From Actinophytocola xanthii (lineage in GTDB: Bacteria > Actinomycetota > Actinomycetes > Mycobacteriales > Pseudonocardiaceae): a stretch of 39,645 bases of DNA. Positions within the stretch are counted from its first letter, which is position 1; every line of letters begins with the position of its first letter. Positions 26,882 through 35,160 of the stretch are shown piece after piece. The notes under the pieces were generated by a model. The model searched no databases and was not told where the DNA came from. It saw only the letters and a program-made list of their open reading frames with translations. The stretch is from NCBI RefSeq assembly GCF_001921205.1, contig NZ_MSIE01000003.1, forward strand, positions 1 through 39,645, written 5' to 3'. A program made the translations under genes and the position numbers.

Positions 26882-27388
26882 CTAGAGCAGTTCCAGGAGG
26901 AAGGGCAACTCTTCCGTGGCATACCAGGCCAGCTCGTGGTCCTCGGCATCACCGAGCGTGAACTCGGCGTCCGGGTCGCCCAGGTCGGCCTCGTCAATGA
27001 CCTCGGCGGCGGCCCGTACGGCCGGCTCGGCGTCCTCCGTGTCCAGATGCACGGCCGCCACCTGCGACAACGACACCGGCCCCGTCAGCCGGACGACGGC
27101 GGAGTCCAGGTCCGGGCGCAGCGTCGGCCCCTCCACGTCCGCGGAGATCACCGCCCGCCGCGGCAGCGCGCCCTCCGCGTCGTCGGCCATCTCCCCGGCC
27201 AGCAGGCGCAGCGACGCCCTGGCCGCCTCGGTCATCGCCGCGTACTCGAGCTCCTCGGCGCTGCCGGTGGCGTAGGACTCCCGCAGCGCCGGCGTGAGCG
27301 CGAACGCGGTGTCGTTCGTGGCGGCCACCTCGCCCTTCGCGGTCAACGTGCGCAACATGCTCACCGTGGCCGGAATGTAGACCCTCAC
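26882..27388 (-). CDS. Conserved actinobacterial protein, DUF6912-like
   Basis: A 168-residue acidic protein beginning at GTG 27388 (VRVYIPATVSMLRTL), preceded by GGAG. The core RRAVISADVEG and PVSLSQVAAVHLDTEDAEPAVRAAAEVI, and the end DAEDHELAWYATEELPFLLELL, are recognisable as a widespread actinobacterial family of unknown function. There is no signal peptide, membrane segment or catalytic motif. It is divergent from the RNA methyltransferase at 27456 (67-base gap) and upstream of the Rv3235-like gene. Confidence 0.75.
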   Translation of the reverse strand: MRVYIPATVSMLRTLTAKGEVAATNDTAFALTPALRESYATGSAEELEYAAMTEAARASLRLLAGEMADDAEGALPRRAVISADVEGPTLRPDLDSAVVRLTGPVSLSQVAAVHLDTEDAEPAVRAAAEVIDEADLGDPDAEFTLGDAEDHELAWYATEELPFLLELL

Positions 27389-27455
27389 TGCGCTCCATCC
27401 CCCTGTCCACCGGGCAGGACTAGATCCTGGCATACCGCCAGCGGGGGGACGTGGA

Positions 27456-28229
27456 ATGCTCACCTCCGTGGACGCCGAATCGCCCAAGGACCGCTTCGTG
27501 ACGGTGTTCGGTCGCAAGCCGGTACTCGAGGCGCTGGGCGACACCGCCCTGCGGGTGGACAAGGTCGTCCTGGCCGACACCGCCCGGGGCGCCGCCGCCC
27601 GCGAGATCATCGAGGCGGCCGCCGCCCGGGCCGTGCGGGTCGAGCGGGCCAGCGCCCACCGGGTCAAGGTGCTGGCCGGCAACGGGAAGCAGGACCAGGG
27701 CGTGCTCGCCGACGTGGTCGCCCCGCGCATGCGCCGGCTCACCGCCGCGCTGGCGACCGCACCGCCCCGAACGGTCCTGCTGCTGGACGGCATCACCACC
27801 CCGGCCAACGTCGGCATGATCCTGCGCACCGCCACGGCCGCCGGCATCGAGGGCGTCGTGGTTCCGCGGCGCGGGGTGGCGAGCATCGACCCGCTGGTCG
27901 TGAAGGCCTCGGCCGGGGTCGCGTTCCACGCGCCGGTCCTGCGCTGCTTCACCGCCGCCGAGGCCGCGGGGGAGCTGCGGGCCGCCGGCTACCCCCTGTT
28001 CGCCCTGGACGGCGCCGCCCGCCGGACGATCTTCGACGCCGACCTGCCCCAGCGTGCCGCCTACGTGCTGGGCGGCGAGACCGACGGCGTCGGCCGGGAC
28101 GTGCTCGAGCACGTCACCGGTACCCTCTCGATCCCGTTGAGCGGCGGCGTCGAGTCCCTCAACGTCGCCAGCGCGGCCGCCGTCCTCTGCTTCGAGCTGG
28201 TGCGGCGCTCCCGGGCCGGCCGCGGCTGA
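27456..28229 (+). CDS. TrmH/SpoU family RNA 2'-O-methyltransferase
   Basis: A 257-residue enzyme that would transfer methyl from S-adenosylmethionine to a ribose 2'-OH of rRNA or tRNA. An N-terminal substrate-binding region (VFGRKPVLEALGDTALRVDKVVLAD, typical of RlmB-like proteins) precedes the SPOUT domain with its knot motifs: LLLDGITTPANVGMILRTA (motif 1), YVLGGETDGVGRDVL (motif 2) and LSIPLSGGVESLNVASAAAVLCFEL (motif 3). ATG at 27456; a GTG five codons later is an alternative. The target base cannot be told from sequence. Converges with the oxidoreductase. Confidence 0.88.
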   Translation: MLTSVDAESPKDRFVTVFGRKPVLEALGDTALRVDKVVLADTARGAAAREIIEAAAARAVRVERASAHRVKVLAGNGKQDQGVLADVVAPRMRRLTAALATAPPRTVLLLDGITTPANVGMILRTATAAGIEGVVVPRRGVASIDPLVVKASAGVAFHAPVLRCFTAAEAAGELRAAGYPLFALDGAARRTIFDADLPQRAAYVLGGETDGVGRDVLEHVTGTLSIPLSGGVESLNVASAAAVLCFELVRRSRAGRG

Positions 28230-28245
28230 CCAGCACCCCCGGCGC

Positions 28246-29250
28246 TCACACCTCGAGCACGATCTTGCCGCTGGCCCGGCCGTCGACGAGCTGGCGGAGG
28301 GCCTCGTCCGCCTTCTCGAGGGGGAGGCGGGTGGCGATCGACGCGGTGAGGTCGCCGGCGCTCATCAGGCGGTAGACCTCGGTCAGGGCCTGGGTGAACC
28401 GGGGCCCCGGCTTCACGTAGTAGAACGTCGCCCGGCGGCGTCGGCCGCGGCCGAGCAGGCGGGCGAGCTGCCAGCCGGCGACGCGGCGGGCCGCGCCCAG
28501 GTACGGGGTCAGCCAGTGGCCCTCGTCGCGCAGGGTGCTGGCGGAGCCGTAGCTGATCACGATTCCGCCGTCGGCCAGCAGGGAGTACGACTCGACCAGG
28601 CTCGGACCGCCGACGTGGTCGAACACGGCGTCCACGCCCGCCGGGGCCAGCGCCCGCACCGCGGCCGGCACGTCGGCGGCCCGGTAGTCCACCGGCTCCC
28701 CGCCCAGCTCCCGCACCAGGTCGTGCTTGGCGCTCGACGCCGTACCGATCACGCGCGCTCCGGCCAGCACGGCCAACCGCGTCAGCAGCGAGCCGACACC
28801 GCCGGACGCGCCGTGCACGAGCACCGTCTGCCCCGGCCGCACCCTGGCCACCTGGTGCAGCATCTGCCAAGCCGTCACCCCGTTGGTCACCGCCGCGACC
28901 GCGACGCCGGCGTCCAGCTCGGCCGGGACCGGCACGACCGAGCTGGCCCGCACCACGGCCCGGCTGCGCCACGCGCCCGTCCTGGGCATCGCGGCCACCC
29001 GGTCGCCGACCGCGACCCCGGTCACGCCCGGACCGACCGCGTCGACGGTTCCCACCAGGTCATAGCCGGGCACGAACGGGAACCGGGGCTGCATCGGGTA
29101 ACGCCGCCGCAGCATCTGCACCTCGGCGAAGCTCACCCCGCTCGCCTCCACCCGCACCCGGACCTCGCCGCGTCCGGGCTCGGGTGCCTCGACCTCCGCG
29201 ACCAACAGCATCTCCGGACCGCCCGCCCCGGTCAGCACGATCTCCTTCAT
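28246..29250 (-). CDS. Zinc-binding/quinone oxidoreductase-like dehydrogenase (MDR superfamily)
   Basis: A 334-residue NADPH-dependent oxidoreductase of the medium-chain family, quinone-reductase subgroup. The N-terminal GroES-like part has VRVEASGVSFAEVQMLRRRYP and FPFVPGYDLVGTVDAVGPGV; the cofactor domain has TVLVHGASGGVGSLLTRLAVLAGARVIGT. Cys ligands for structural or catalytic zinc are absent, as in this subgroup. ATG at 29250 with GAGGAGG upstream. It is divergent from a TetR gene, with a palindromic operator in the 72-base gap, so it is likely under that regulator. Substrate unknown, perhaps quinones or reactive carbonyls. Confidence 0.87.
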   Translation of the reverse strand: MKEIVLTGAGGPEMLLVAEVEAPEPGRGEVRVRVEASGVSFAEVQMLRRRYPMQPRFPFVPGYDLVGTVDAVGPGVTGVAVGDRVAAMPRTGAWRSRAVVRASSVVPVPAELDAGVAVAAVTNGVTAWQMLHQVARVRPGQTVLVHGASGGVGSLLTRLAVLAGARVIGTASSAKHDLVRELGGEPVDYRAADVPAAVRALAPAGVDAVFDHVGGPSLVESYSLLADGGIVISYGSASTLRDEGHWLTPYLGAARRVAGWQLARLLGRGRRRRATFYYVKPGPRFTQALTEVYRLMSAGDLTASIATRLPLEKADEALRQLVDGRASGKIVLEV

Positions 29251-29265
29251 GACCCCTCCTCGGAA

Positions 29266-29291
29266 GTTAGAATCTCTAACTCCAATTAGAG
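29266..29291. promoter_or_regulatory. TetR operator candidates in the divergent gap
   Basis: GTTAGA-atc-TCTAAC (29266-29280) is a perfect inverted repeat, and CTCTAA-N6-TTAGAG (29274-29291) overlaps it. The AT-rich palindromes sit 16 bases from the oxidoreductase start and about 32 from the TetR start, where repressor binding could control both genes. Confidence 0.6.
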
Positions 29292-29322
29292 GGTGTTACA
29301 GTACCGCTGTCAAGGGAGGCAC

Positions 29323-29979
29323 ATGGACCGCAGGCAGCAGTACCGCGAGCAGACCCGCCAGGAGGTCAAGCGGCTCGCGCTGGAGCAACTCGCCGAGCAC
29401 GGGGTCGCGGGCATCTCGGTCAACGCGATCGGCAAGCGGATGGGCGTCACCGGCCCGGCGCTCTACCGGTACTTCGTCAACCGGGACGCGCTGCTCACCG
29501 AGCTGATCTCGGACGGCTACCACGACCTGGCCGACACCCTCCAGGCCGCGGTCACCCCGCCCGGTGCCCCCGCGGCCAGGCTGCTCGCCGCGGCCACCGC
29601 CCTGCGGGCCTGGGCCCTCGCCGCCCCGCACCGCTACCTGCTCCTGTTCGGCACCCCGGTCCCCGGCTACCAGGCCCCCGAGCACACCCTGGCCGCCGCC
29701 AACCGGGCAATGACCGCGCTGCTGACCGCGGTGGGCGAGGACAGCCGGCCGCCGGCGAGCGATCCGCTGCACGGCCAGGTCGCGGAGTGGGGGCGGCGGA
29801 TGGGGCACGGCCACCTGACGTCCCGTCAGCAGCACTGGGGTCTCACCGTCTGGAGCCGGCTGCACGGCCTGCTCAGCCTCGAGGTCGCCGGCCAGTTCGA
29901 GCTGTCCGGTATCGATCCGGAGCTGCTGTTCCTGGCCGAGGTGGAGACGCTGGCGGCCTGGTGGGAGCCCGAGTCGTGA
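29323..29979 (+). CDS. TetR/AcrR family transcriptional regulator
   Basis: A 218-residue regulator. The N-terminal helix-turn-helix is clear: LEQLAEHGVAGISVNAIGKRMGVTGPALYRYFVNRDALLTELI (about residues 20-62). The ligand-binding half (RLLAAATALRAWALAAPHRYLLLFGTPVPGYQAPEHT) matches the WHG-type TetR C-terminal domain, with HRYLLLFGTPVPGY as its hallmark. ATG 29323 follows AAGGGAGG. It probably represses itself and the divergent oxidoreductase through the palindromes at 29266-29291. The inducer is unknown. Confidence 0.9.
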   Translation: MDRRQQYREQTRQEVKRLALEQLAEHGVAGISVNAIGKRMGVTGPALYRYFVNRDALLTELISDGYHDLADTLQAAVTPPGAPAARLLAAATALRAWALAAPHRYLLLFGTPVPGYQAPEHTLAAANRAMTALLTAVGEDSRPPASDPLHGQVAEWGRRMGHGHLTSRQQHWGLTVWSRLHGLLSLEVAGQFELSGIDPELLFLAEVETLAAWWEPES

Positions 29980-30056
29980 CAGGATGACGGGGAACGGGCC
30001 GCGACCGGTCACAAGCTGGGCGGCCACCGAAGAGAGCCAGGGAGGCGACCCACATC

Positions 30057-31685
30057 ATGGACGCCGTTTCGTCCGTTCCGGAGCCGGTCAACGAGCCGGT
30101 CCGGTCCTACGCGCCGGGCAGTGCCGAGCGCGAGTCGTTGCGGCGCCGCATCGCGGAGCTGGAGGGTGAGCGGCACGAGCTCACGATGACCATCGGCGGC
30201 GAGCGGCGGATGGCCGGCGGGGACCCCATCGACGTCGTCCAGCCGCACGACCACCGGCACGTGCTCGGCGTGACCGCCCAGGCCACCACCAGGGACGTGG
30301 CCGACGCGGTCACCGCGGCCAAGCAGGCCGCTCCCGCCTGGCGCGAGCTCCCCTTCGACGAGCGCGCGGCGGTGCTGCTGCGTGCCGCCGAGCTGCTCGC
30401 CGGGCCCTGGCGCGACACGCTCAACGCGGCGACGGTCCTCGGCCAGTCGAAGTCGGTGCAGCAGGCGGAGATCGACAGCGCCTGCGAGCTCATCGACTTC
30501 CTGCGGTTCAACGTCGCCTACGCCCGCCGCATCCTCGCCGAGCAGCCCAGCTCGGCTCCCGGCGGCTGGAACCGGTTCGACCACCGGCCGCTCGACGGGT
30601 TCGTCACCGCGATCACCCCGTTCAACTTCACCGCGATCGCCGCCAACCTGCCGACCGCGCCGGCGCTCATGGGCAACACCGTCGTCTGGAAGCCCTCGCC
30701 CACCCAGCAGCTCGCCGCACACCACACGATGCGCCTGCTGGAGGCGGCCGGCCTGCCGCCCGGCGTGATCAACATGGTCACCGGGGACGGCGCCGCGGTG
30801 AGCGAGGTCGCGCTGAACGACCCGGACTTCGCCGGCCTGCACTTCACCGGCTCGACCAAGACGTTCAAGCACCTCTGGCGCTCGATGGCGGAGCGACTGG
30901 ACACCTACCGCAGCTACCCCCGGATCGTCGGCGAGACCGGCGGCAAGGACTTCGTCGTCGCGCACCGCTCCGCCGACCCGGCGGCGGTGGTGACCGGGCT
31001 GGTCCGCGGCGCGTTCGAGTACCAGGGCCAGAAGTGTTCGGCAGCCTCGCGTGCCTACGTCTCCCGCACGCTCTGGGAGGCCGGCCTGCGCGAGCAGCTC
31101 GTGGACACGACGGCCGCACTGTCCTATGGGGACGTCACGGACTTCTCCCACTTCGGCGGAGCGGTCATTGACGGCCGGGCCTTCGCCAAGCACCGGGACG
31201 TCCTGGAGATGGCCGCCTCCACCGCCACGCTGGAGGTCCTGGCCGGCGGCGGCTGCGACGACGAGGTCGGCTACTTCGTCCAGCCGACGATCGTGCTCGG
31301 CACCGACCCCACGCAGGAGGTCTTCACTACCGAGTGGTTCGGCCCGATCCTCGCCGTGCACGTCTTCGACGACGCCGACTACGGCAAGGTCCTCGAGCTG
31401 GTGGACAGCTCCACGCCCTACGCGCTCACCGGCGCCGTCTTCGCCACCGACCGCGCCGCCATCGACGAGGCGCACCGAGCCCTGCGCTTCGCCGCCGGTA
31501 ACTTCTACGTCAACGACAAGCCGACCGGCGCCGTGGTGAGCCAGCAGCCCTTCGGCGGCAGCCGCGGCTCGGGCACCAACGACAAGGCGGGCTCGATCTA
31601 CAACCTGCAGCGTTGGGTGAGCCCGCGGTCGATCAAGGAGACCTTCGTCCCGCCGACCTCTCCCGGGTACCCGCACATGGGCTGA
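30057..31685 (+). CDS. pruA: L-glutamate gamma-semialdehyde dehydrogenase (delta-1-pyrroline-5-carboxylate dehydrogenase)
   Basis: Oxidises glutamate semialdehyde to glutamate with NAD, the second step of proline breakdown. The protein has 542 residues, typical of monofunctional PruA. The aldehyde-dehydrogenase active site is visible: catalytic Cys327 in YQGQKCSAASRAYV and the general base Glu293 in GETGGKDF. Other family segments are ITPFNFTAIAANLPTAPALMGNTVVWKPS, FGGAVIDGRAFAKH and PFGGSRGSGTNDKAG. ATG at 30057; GGGAGG lies upstream. Proline dehydrogenase (putA/prodh) is not in the window. The gene precedes the subtilase array. Confidence 0.93.
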   Translation: MDAVSSVPEPVNEPVRSYAPGSAERESLRRRIAELEGERHELTMTIGGERRMAGGDPIDVVQPHDHRHVLGVTAQATTRDVADAVTAAKQAAPAWRELPFDERAAVLLRAAELLAGPWRDTLNAATVLGQSKSVQQAEIDSACELIDFLRFNVAYARRILAEQPSSAPGGWNRFDHRPLDGFVTAITPFNFTAIAANLPTAPALMGNTVVWKPSPTQQLAAHHTMRLLEAAGLPPGVINMVTGDGAAVSEVALNDPDFAGLHFTGSTKTFKHLWRSMAERLDTYRSYPRIVGETGGKDFVVAHRSADPAAVVTGLVRGAFEYQGQKCSAASRAYVSRTLWEAGLREQLVDTTAALSYGDVTDFSHFGGAVIDGRAFAKHRDVLEMAASTATLEVLAGGGCDDEVGYFVQPTIVLGTDPTQEVFTTEWFGPILAVHVFDDADYGKVLELVDSSTPYALTGAVFATDRAAIDEAHRALRFAAGNFYVNDKPTGAVVSQQPFGGSRGSGTNDKAGSIYNLQRWVSPRSIKETFVPPTSPGYPHMG

Positions 31686-31720
31686 CCGGTCCGTGCGAGC
31701 AACCAAACCCGCGCCCGACC

Positions 31721-31784
31721 GTGTCTTTCTCCCTGGATGGAGCGGCGGCCGGTGAGGTGTTGTCGCGCGACTCGGGGAGAGTCC
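31721..31784 (+). repeat. Duplicated upstream segment, subtilase copy 1
   Basis: Segment from GTGTCTTTCTCC to the ATG; related segments precede copies 2 and 3 at nearly the same distance. It contains GACTC-GGGGA-GAGTC (31769-31783), a five-pair stem with the ribosome-binding site in its loop. A promoter is presumed to lie within or just upstream. Confidence 0.6.
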
Positions 31785-34700
31785 ATGATCGGCAAACGAG
31801 CCCGCGTCCTGTTCGCGGGCCTGGTCGCCGCGGCGATCACGAGCACGACGGTGCTTGTGGGTGGTCCGGCGGTGGCGGCCCCGGCTGCTCCGCCGGGGCC
31901 GCCACCAGCCAGAACGTTGGAGAAGGTCGCGACGGTCACGTTGGTGACCGGCGACGTGGTGACTTTGGGCGGCGCGAACGGGGTCGACGTCCGGGCCGGC
32001 AAGGGGCGTGAGCACCTCGAGTTCCGTTCGTTCACCGACGAGCGCGGTGATGTGCACGTGATCCCCGAAGACGCTGTTACCGGGGTGTCCTCGGGGCGGT
32101 TGGATCCGCGCCTGTTCGACGTGAGTGGGTTGGTCCGGGCGGGCTATGACGACGCCGGGCGCCGGGACCTGCCGCTGATCGTGGATTATCCGGGTGCCAC
32201 TCCGCGTGCGGCTGGGTTCCGTGCGGTTCGGGAGTTGCCGGTGGTGAGTGCGGTGGCGGTCCGGGCGGACCGGAGCACCGCCTTCTGGGCCGGGGCTCGC
32301 ACCGCTGCCAGCAGGATCTGGCTGGATGGCCAGGTTCGGGCGAGCCTGGAGCACAGTGTGCCGCAGATCGGCGCACCAGAAGCGTGGGAGGCCGGGTTCA
32401 CCGGCGCGGGCACCACGGTCGCGGTGTTGGACACGGGGATCGACAGCACTCACCCCGACCTGGCCGACGCCGTGCGGGAGGCGCGGGACTTCAGCGAGAG
32501 CGAGAGCGGCGCCGATGACCGGTTCGGGCATGGCACCCATGTGGCGTCGATCATCACCGGCGCGGGTGAGCGCTATCGGGGCGTGGCGCCGGACGCGGCG
32601 CTGTTGAACGGCAAGGTGCTCGACGATTTCGGCCTTGGTTCGGAGTCGGGCATCATCGCCGGGATGGAGTGGGCCGCCGACAGCGGCGCCGACGTGGTCA
32701 ACATGAGTCTTTCCGCTCAGGATCCGGCCGAGGGCACAGACCTGGTCTCCCTCGCGGTGAACCGGATCAGCGCGGAGACCGGGGCCCTGTTCGTGGTCGC
32801 CGCCGGCAACACCGGTCCGTCCGCCGAGTCGATCACCGCGCCGGGGGCGGCCGACGCGGCGCTGACGGTCGGTGCGGTGGATCGCGAGGACGAGTTGGCG
32901 GAGTTCTCCAGTCGTGGTCCGCGGTGGGGGAGCGGGGCGATCAAGCCGGACATCACCGCTCCGGGGGTGGACATCGTGGCGGCGAAGGCCGCCCACGGCG
33001 TGATCGGTGACCCGGTCGAGGACGGCTATGTCGCGATGTCCGGCACGTCGATGGCGACGCCGCATGTGGCGGGGGCGGCGGCGATCCTGGCTCAGCGGCA
33101 TCCGGAGTGGACGGGTGAAGCGCTCAAGGCGACGTTGATGTCGAGCGCGAAGCCGCACCCTGAGCTGTCGGTGTTCGAGCAGGGCGGCGGGCGCGTGGAC
33201 GTCCCGGCAGCGGCGCGGGCGGCGGTGACGGCGTTCCCGGCGAGTCTGAGCCTGGGCACGGTCCAGTGGCCGCACCAGGACGACGAGCCGGTGACCGGCA
33301 CGCTCACCTATCGCAACACCGGCACCGAGCCGGTCACCCTGAACGTGGTGGCGGACCTGCGTGGGCCGAACGGCGAGGCCGCTCCCGAAGGCATGTTCAC
33401 GCTCTCCGCCGACGAGATCACGGTGCCGGCGGGCGGGTCGACCGAGGTCACGCTCACCACGAACACACGCGTCGAGGCCGTGGACGGGATCTACAGCGGG
33501 GTCGTCGTGGCCTCGGCCGGGGACACCGTCGTGCGCACGCCGGTCGCGGTGAACCGGGAGGTCGAGAGCTACGAGGTGACCATGCGCTTCGTCGGCGACG
33601 ACGGAAACCCCACGCCCAACTACCAGGTCCGCCTCGTCAACCTCACCGTCGGCAAGGCCTACCTGCCCTACGAGGAGTCGGGCACGGTGGCCGTCCGGGT
33701 GCCGAAGGGTGAGTACTTCATGGATGCCGCGATCCAGGGCAACGAGACGGCCAACCATTTCGTGGAGCCGAGGTTCTCGGTGACCGGACCGACCGAGGAG
33801 ACCCTGGACCCCCGAGACGGTGTTCCGATGGGCGTGTCCGTCGACGACCCCGACGCCCGGGTCGGTTTCCGGGAGGTGGCCTACAAGATGACGACAAAGC
33901 GGGGAACTATCTCGGCTGGTGGCATCTCACACACCTTCGACGGTACGAGGGTCCGCCCGTCGCGGACCTCCGCGCCCGGTGCGTTCACCATCGAGTTGGA
34001 GGCCCACCTCGCGGAGCCGGACGGTACCGAGGAGGGATCCGAGTTCCACGCCAGCCCGTACCTCTACCACGTGTGGCACACCGACGACAGCGGCCGCGTG
34101 CCGGACGACCTCCAGCTACGGTTCACCAACGACCAGTTCGCCAAGGTCGTCTCCCAACACGCTGTCGCGACCCCCGGCATGATGGGCTCGCGGGACGGCA
34201 TGGTCACGATGCCGCTGCCGTACACGCTCACCGAGTACTACACCCCCGACGTGCGGTGGGATGGCTTCTTCGACGAGATCGAGCACGGGAACGACCTCTG
34301 GCCCAGTGGGCTGACCAGCAAGATCGACACACCGAGGACCTTCCGTCTCGGCACCACAACGCGGGAGCGGTGGAACGTCGGGGTGTTCGGCCCCGGTTTG
34401 ATCCATGGCGACGGATGGGACAGCATCGACAGGCGCGGCAACGAGATCTACGTCAACCTCGGCCTGCACTCGGACGGGAACCCGAGCCGTGAGGGCGTTT
34501 CCCTGGAGGCGACCGGGAGCACGCAGCTGCTGCGGGACGGCGAGGTCATCGCGGAGAGCCAGGTCCCGGGCTACGTCGAGACGAGGGTTCTGCGGGAGCG
34601 GGCGGACTACACCCTTCGCGCGACGGCTACGCAACCCGGCCCGCTCTCGACCCGGATCGACGCGGAGTGGACGTTCGCCAGCGAGTACGTCGCGGGCGAT

Positions 34701-35033
34701 ACTCCAGTGCCGATTCCGGCGTTGGCGATGCGGTTCTCGCCCAACCTGGATGACCACAACGCGGCGAAAGCCGGGAAGCGGTTCCGGTTTCCGGTTCATG
34801 TGCAGCGCAACGGTGCCGAGCAGCCGGGCGAGGTGGACACGCCGCGACTGGAGGTGTCCTATGACGACGGCAAGACCTGGCGACCGTCTCGGTTGAGCCG
34901 GGAGCGCGACCACTGGGTGGCGGAGGTGAACCACCCGAAGGACGCGGAGTTCGTCTCGCTGCGCTCCTCGGTCTCCGACCGGAACGGCACCTCCCTGAAG
35001 CAGACCATCCTGCACGCCTACGCACTGAACTGA
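31785..35033 (+). CDS. Secreted S8 (subtilisin-like) serine peptidase, copy 1
   Basis: A 1082-residue exported protease. Signal peptide: basic start, hydrophobic core, AVA cleavage region at about residue 31, then a Pro-rich spacer. A pro-region (about 45-200) precedes the peptidase domain with all catalytic residues: Asp216 in VAVLDTGIDSTHPDL, His249 in GHGTHVAS, the oxyanion Asn in AAGNTGPS, and Ser422 in SGTSMATPHVAG. After about residue 480 come fibronectin-like and other beta domains (LTYRNTGTEPVTLNV...) and a C-terminal domain (FPVHVQRNGAEQPGEVDTP). The start is ATG 31785; in-frame upstream frames lack a ribosome-binding site. First of three tandem copies. Confidence 0.92.
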   Translation: MIGKRARVLFAGLVAAAITSTTVLVGGPAVAAPAAPPGPPPARTLEKVATVTLVTGDVVTLGGANGVDVRAGKGREHLEFRSFTDERGDVHVIPEDAVTGVSSGRLDPRLFDVSGLVRAGYDDAGRRDLPLIVDYPGATPRAAGFRAVRELPVVSAVAVRADRSTAFWAGARTAASRIWLDGQVRASLEHSVPQIGAPEAWEAGFTGAGTTVAVLDTGIDSTHPDLADAVREARDFSESESGADDRFGHGTHVASIITGAGERYRGVAPDAALLNGKVLDDFGLGSESGIIAGMEWAADSGADVVNMSLSAQDPAEGTDLVSLAVNRISAETGALFVVAAGNTGPSAESITAPGAADAALTVGAVDREDELAEFSSRGPRWGSGAIKPDITAPGVDIVAAKAAHGVIGDPVEDGYVAMSGTSMATPHVAGAAAILAQRHPEWTGEALKATLMSSAKPHPELSVFEQGGGRVDVPAAARAAVTAFPASLSLGTVQWPHQDDEPVTGTLTYRNTGTEPVTLNVVADLRGPNGEAAPEGMFTLSADEITVPAGGSTEVTLTTNTRVEAVDGIYSGVVVASAGDTVVRTPVAVNREVESYEVTMRFVGDDGNPTPNYQVRLVNLTVGKAYLPYEESGTVAVRVPKGEYFMDAAIQGNETANHFVEPRFSVTGPTEETLDPRDGVPMGVSVDDPDARVGFREVAYKMTTKRGTISAGGISHTFDGTRVRPSRTSAPGAFTIELEAHLAEPDGTEEGSEFHASPYLYHVWHTDDSGRVPDDLQLRFTNDQFAKVVSQHAVATPGMMGSRDGMVTMPLPYTLTEYYTPDVRWDGFFDEIEHGNDLWPSGLTSKIDTPRTFRLGTTTRERWNVGVFGPGLIHGDGWDSIDRRGNEIYVNLGLHSDGNPSREGVSLEATGSTQLLRDGEVIAESQVPGYVETRVLRERADYTLRATATQPGPLSTRIDAEWTFASEYVAGDTPVPIPALAMRFSPNLDDHNAAKAGKRFRFPVHVQRNGAEQPGEVDTPRLEVSYDDGKTWRPSRLSRERDHWVAEVNHPKDAEFVSLRSSVSDRNGTSLKQTILHAYALN

Positions 35034-35097
35034 TCACGAAAAGCGCCCGCAGTCCCCGGTTGATTGCCTACGCAAGCAACCGGCGAACAACCGGTTT

Positions 35098-35160
35098 GTG
35101 GCTTACTCACTCGATCTAGCGGCGGCCGTGAGGTGCTGTCGCGCGACTCGGGGAGAGTCC
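35098..35160 (+). repeat. Duplicated upstream segment, subtilase copy 2
   Basis: Begins GTGGCTTACTCACTCGATCTAGCGG and ends at the ATG. The last 24 bases are identical to copy 1, including the GACTC-GGGGA-GAGTC hairpin (35145-35159). Its first part resembles the segment of copy 3 more than that of copy 1. Confidence 0.6.
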
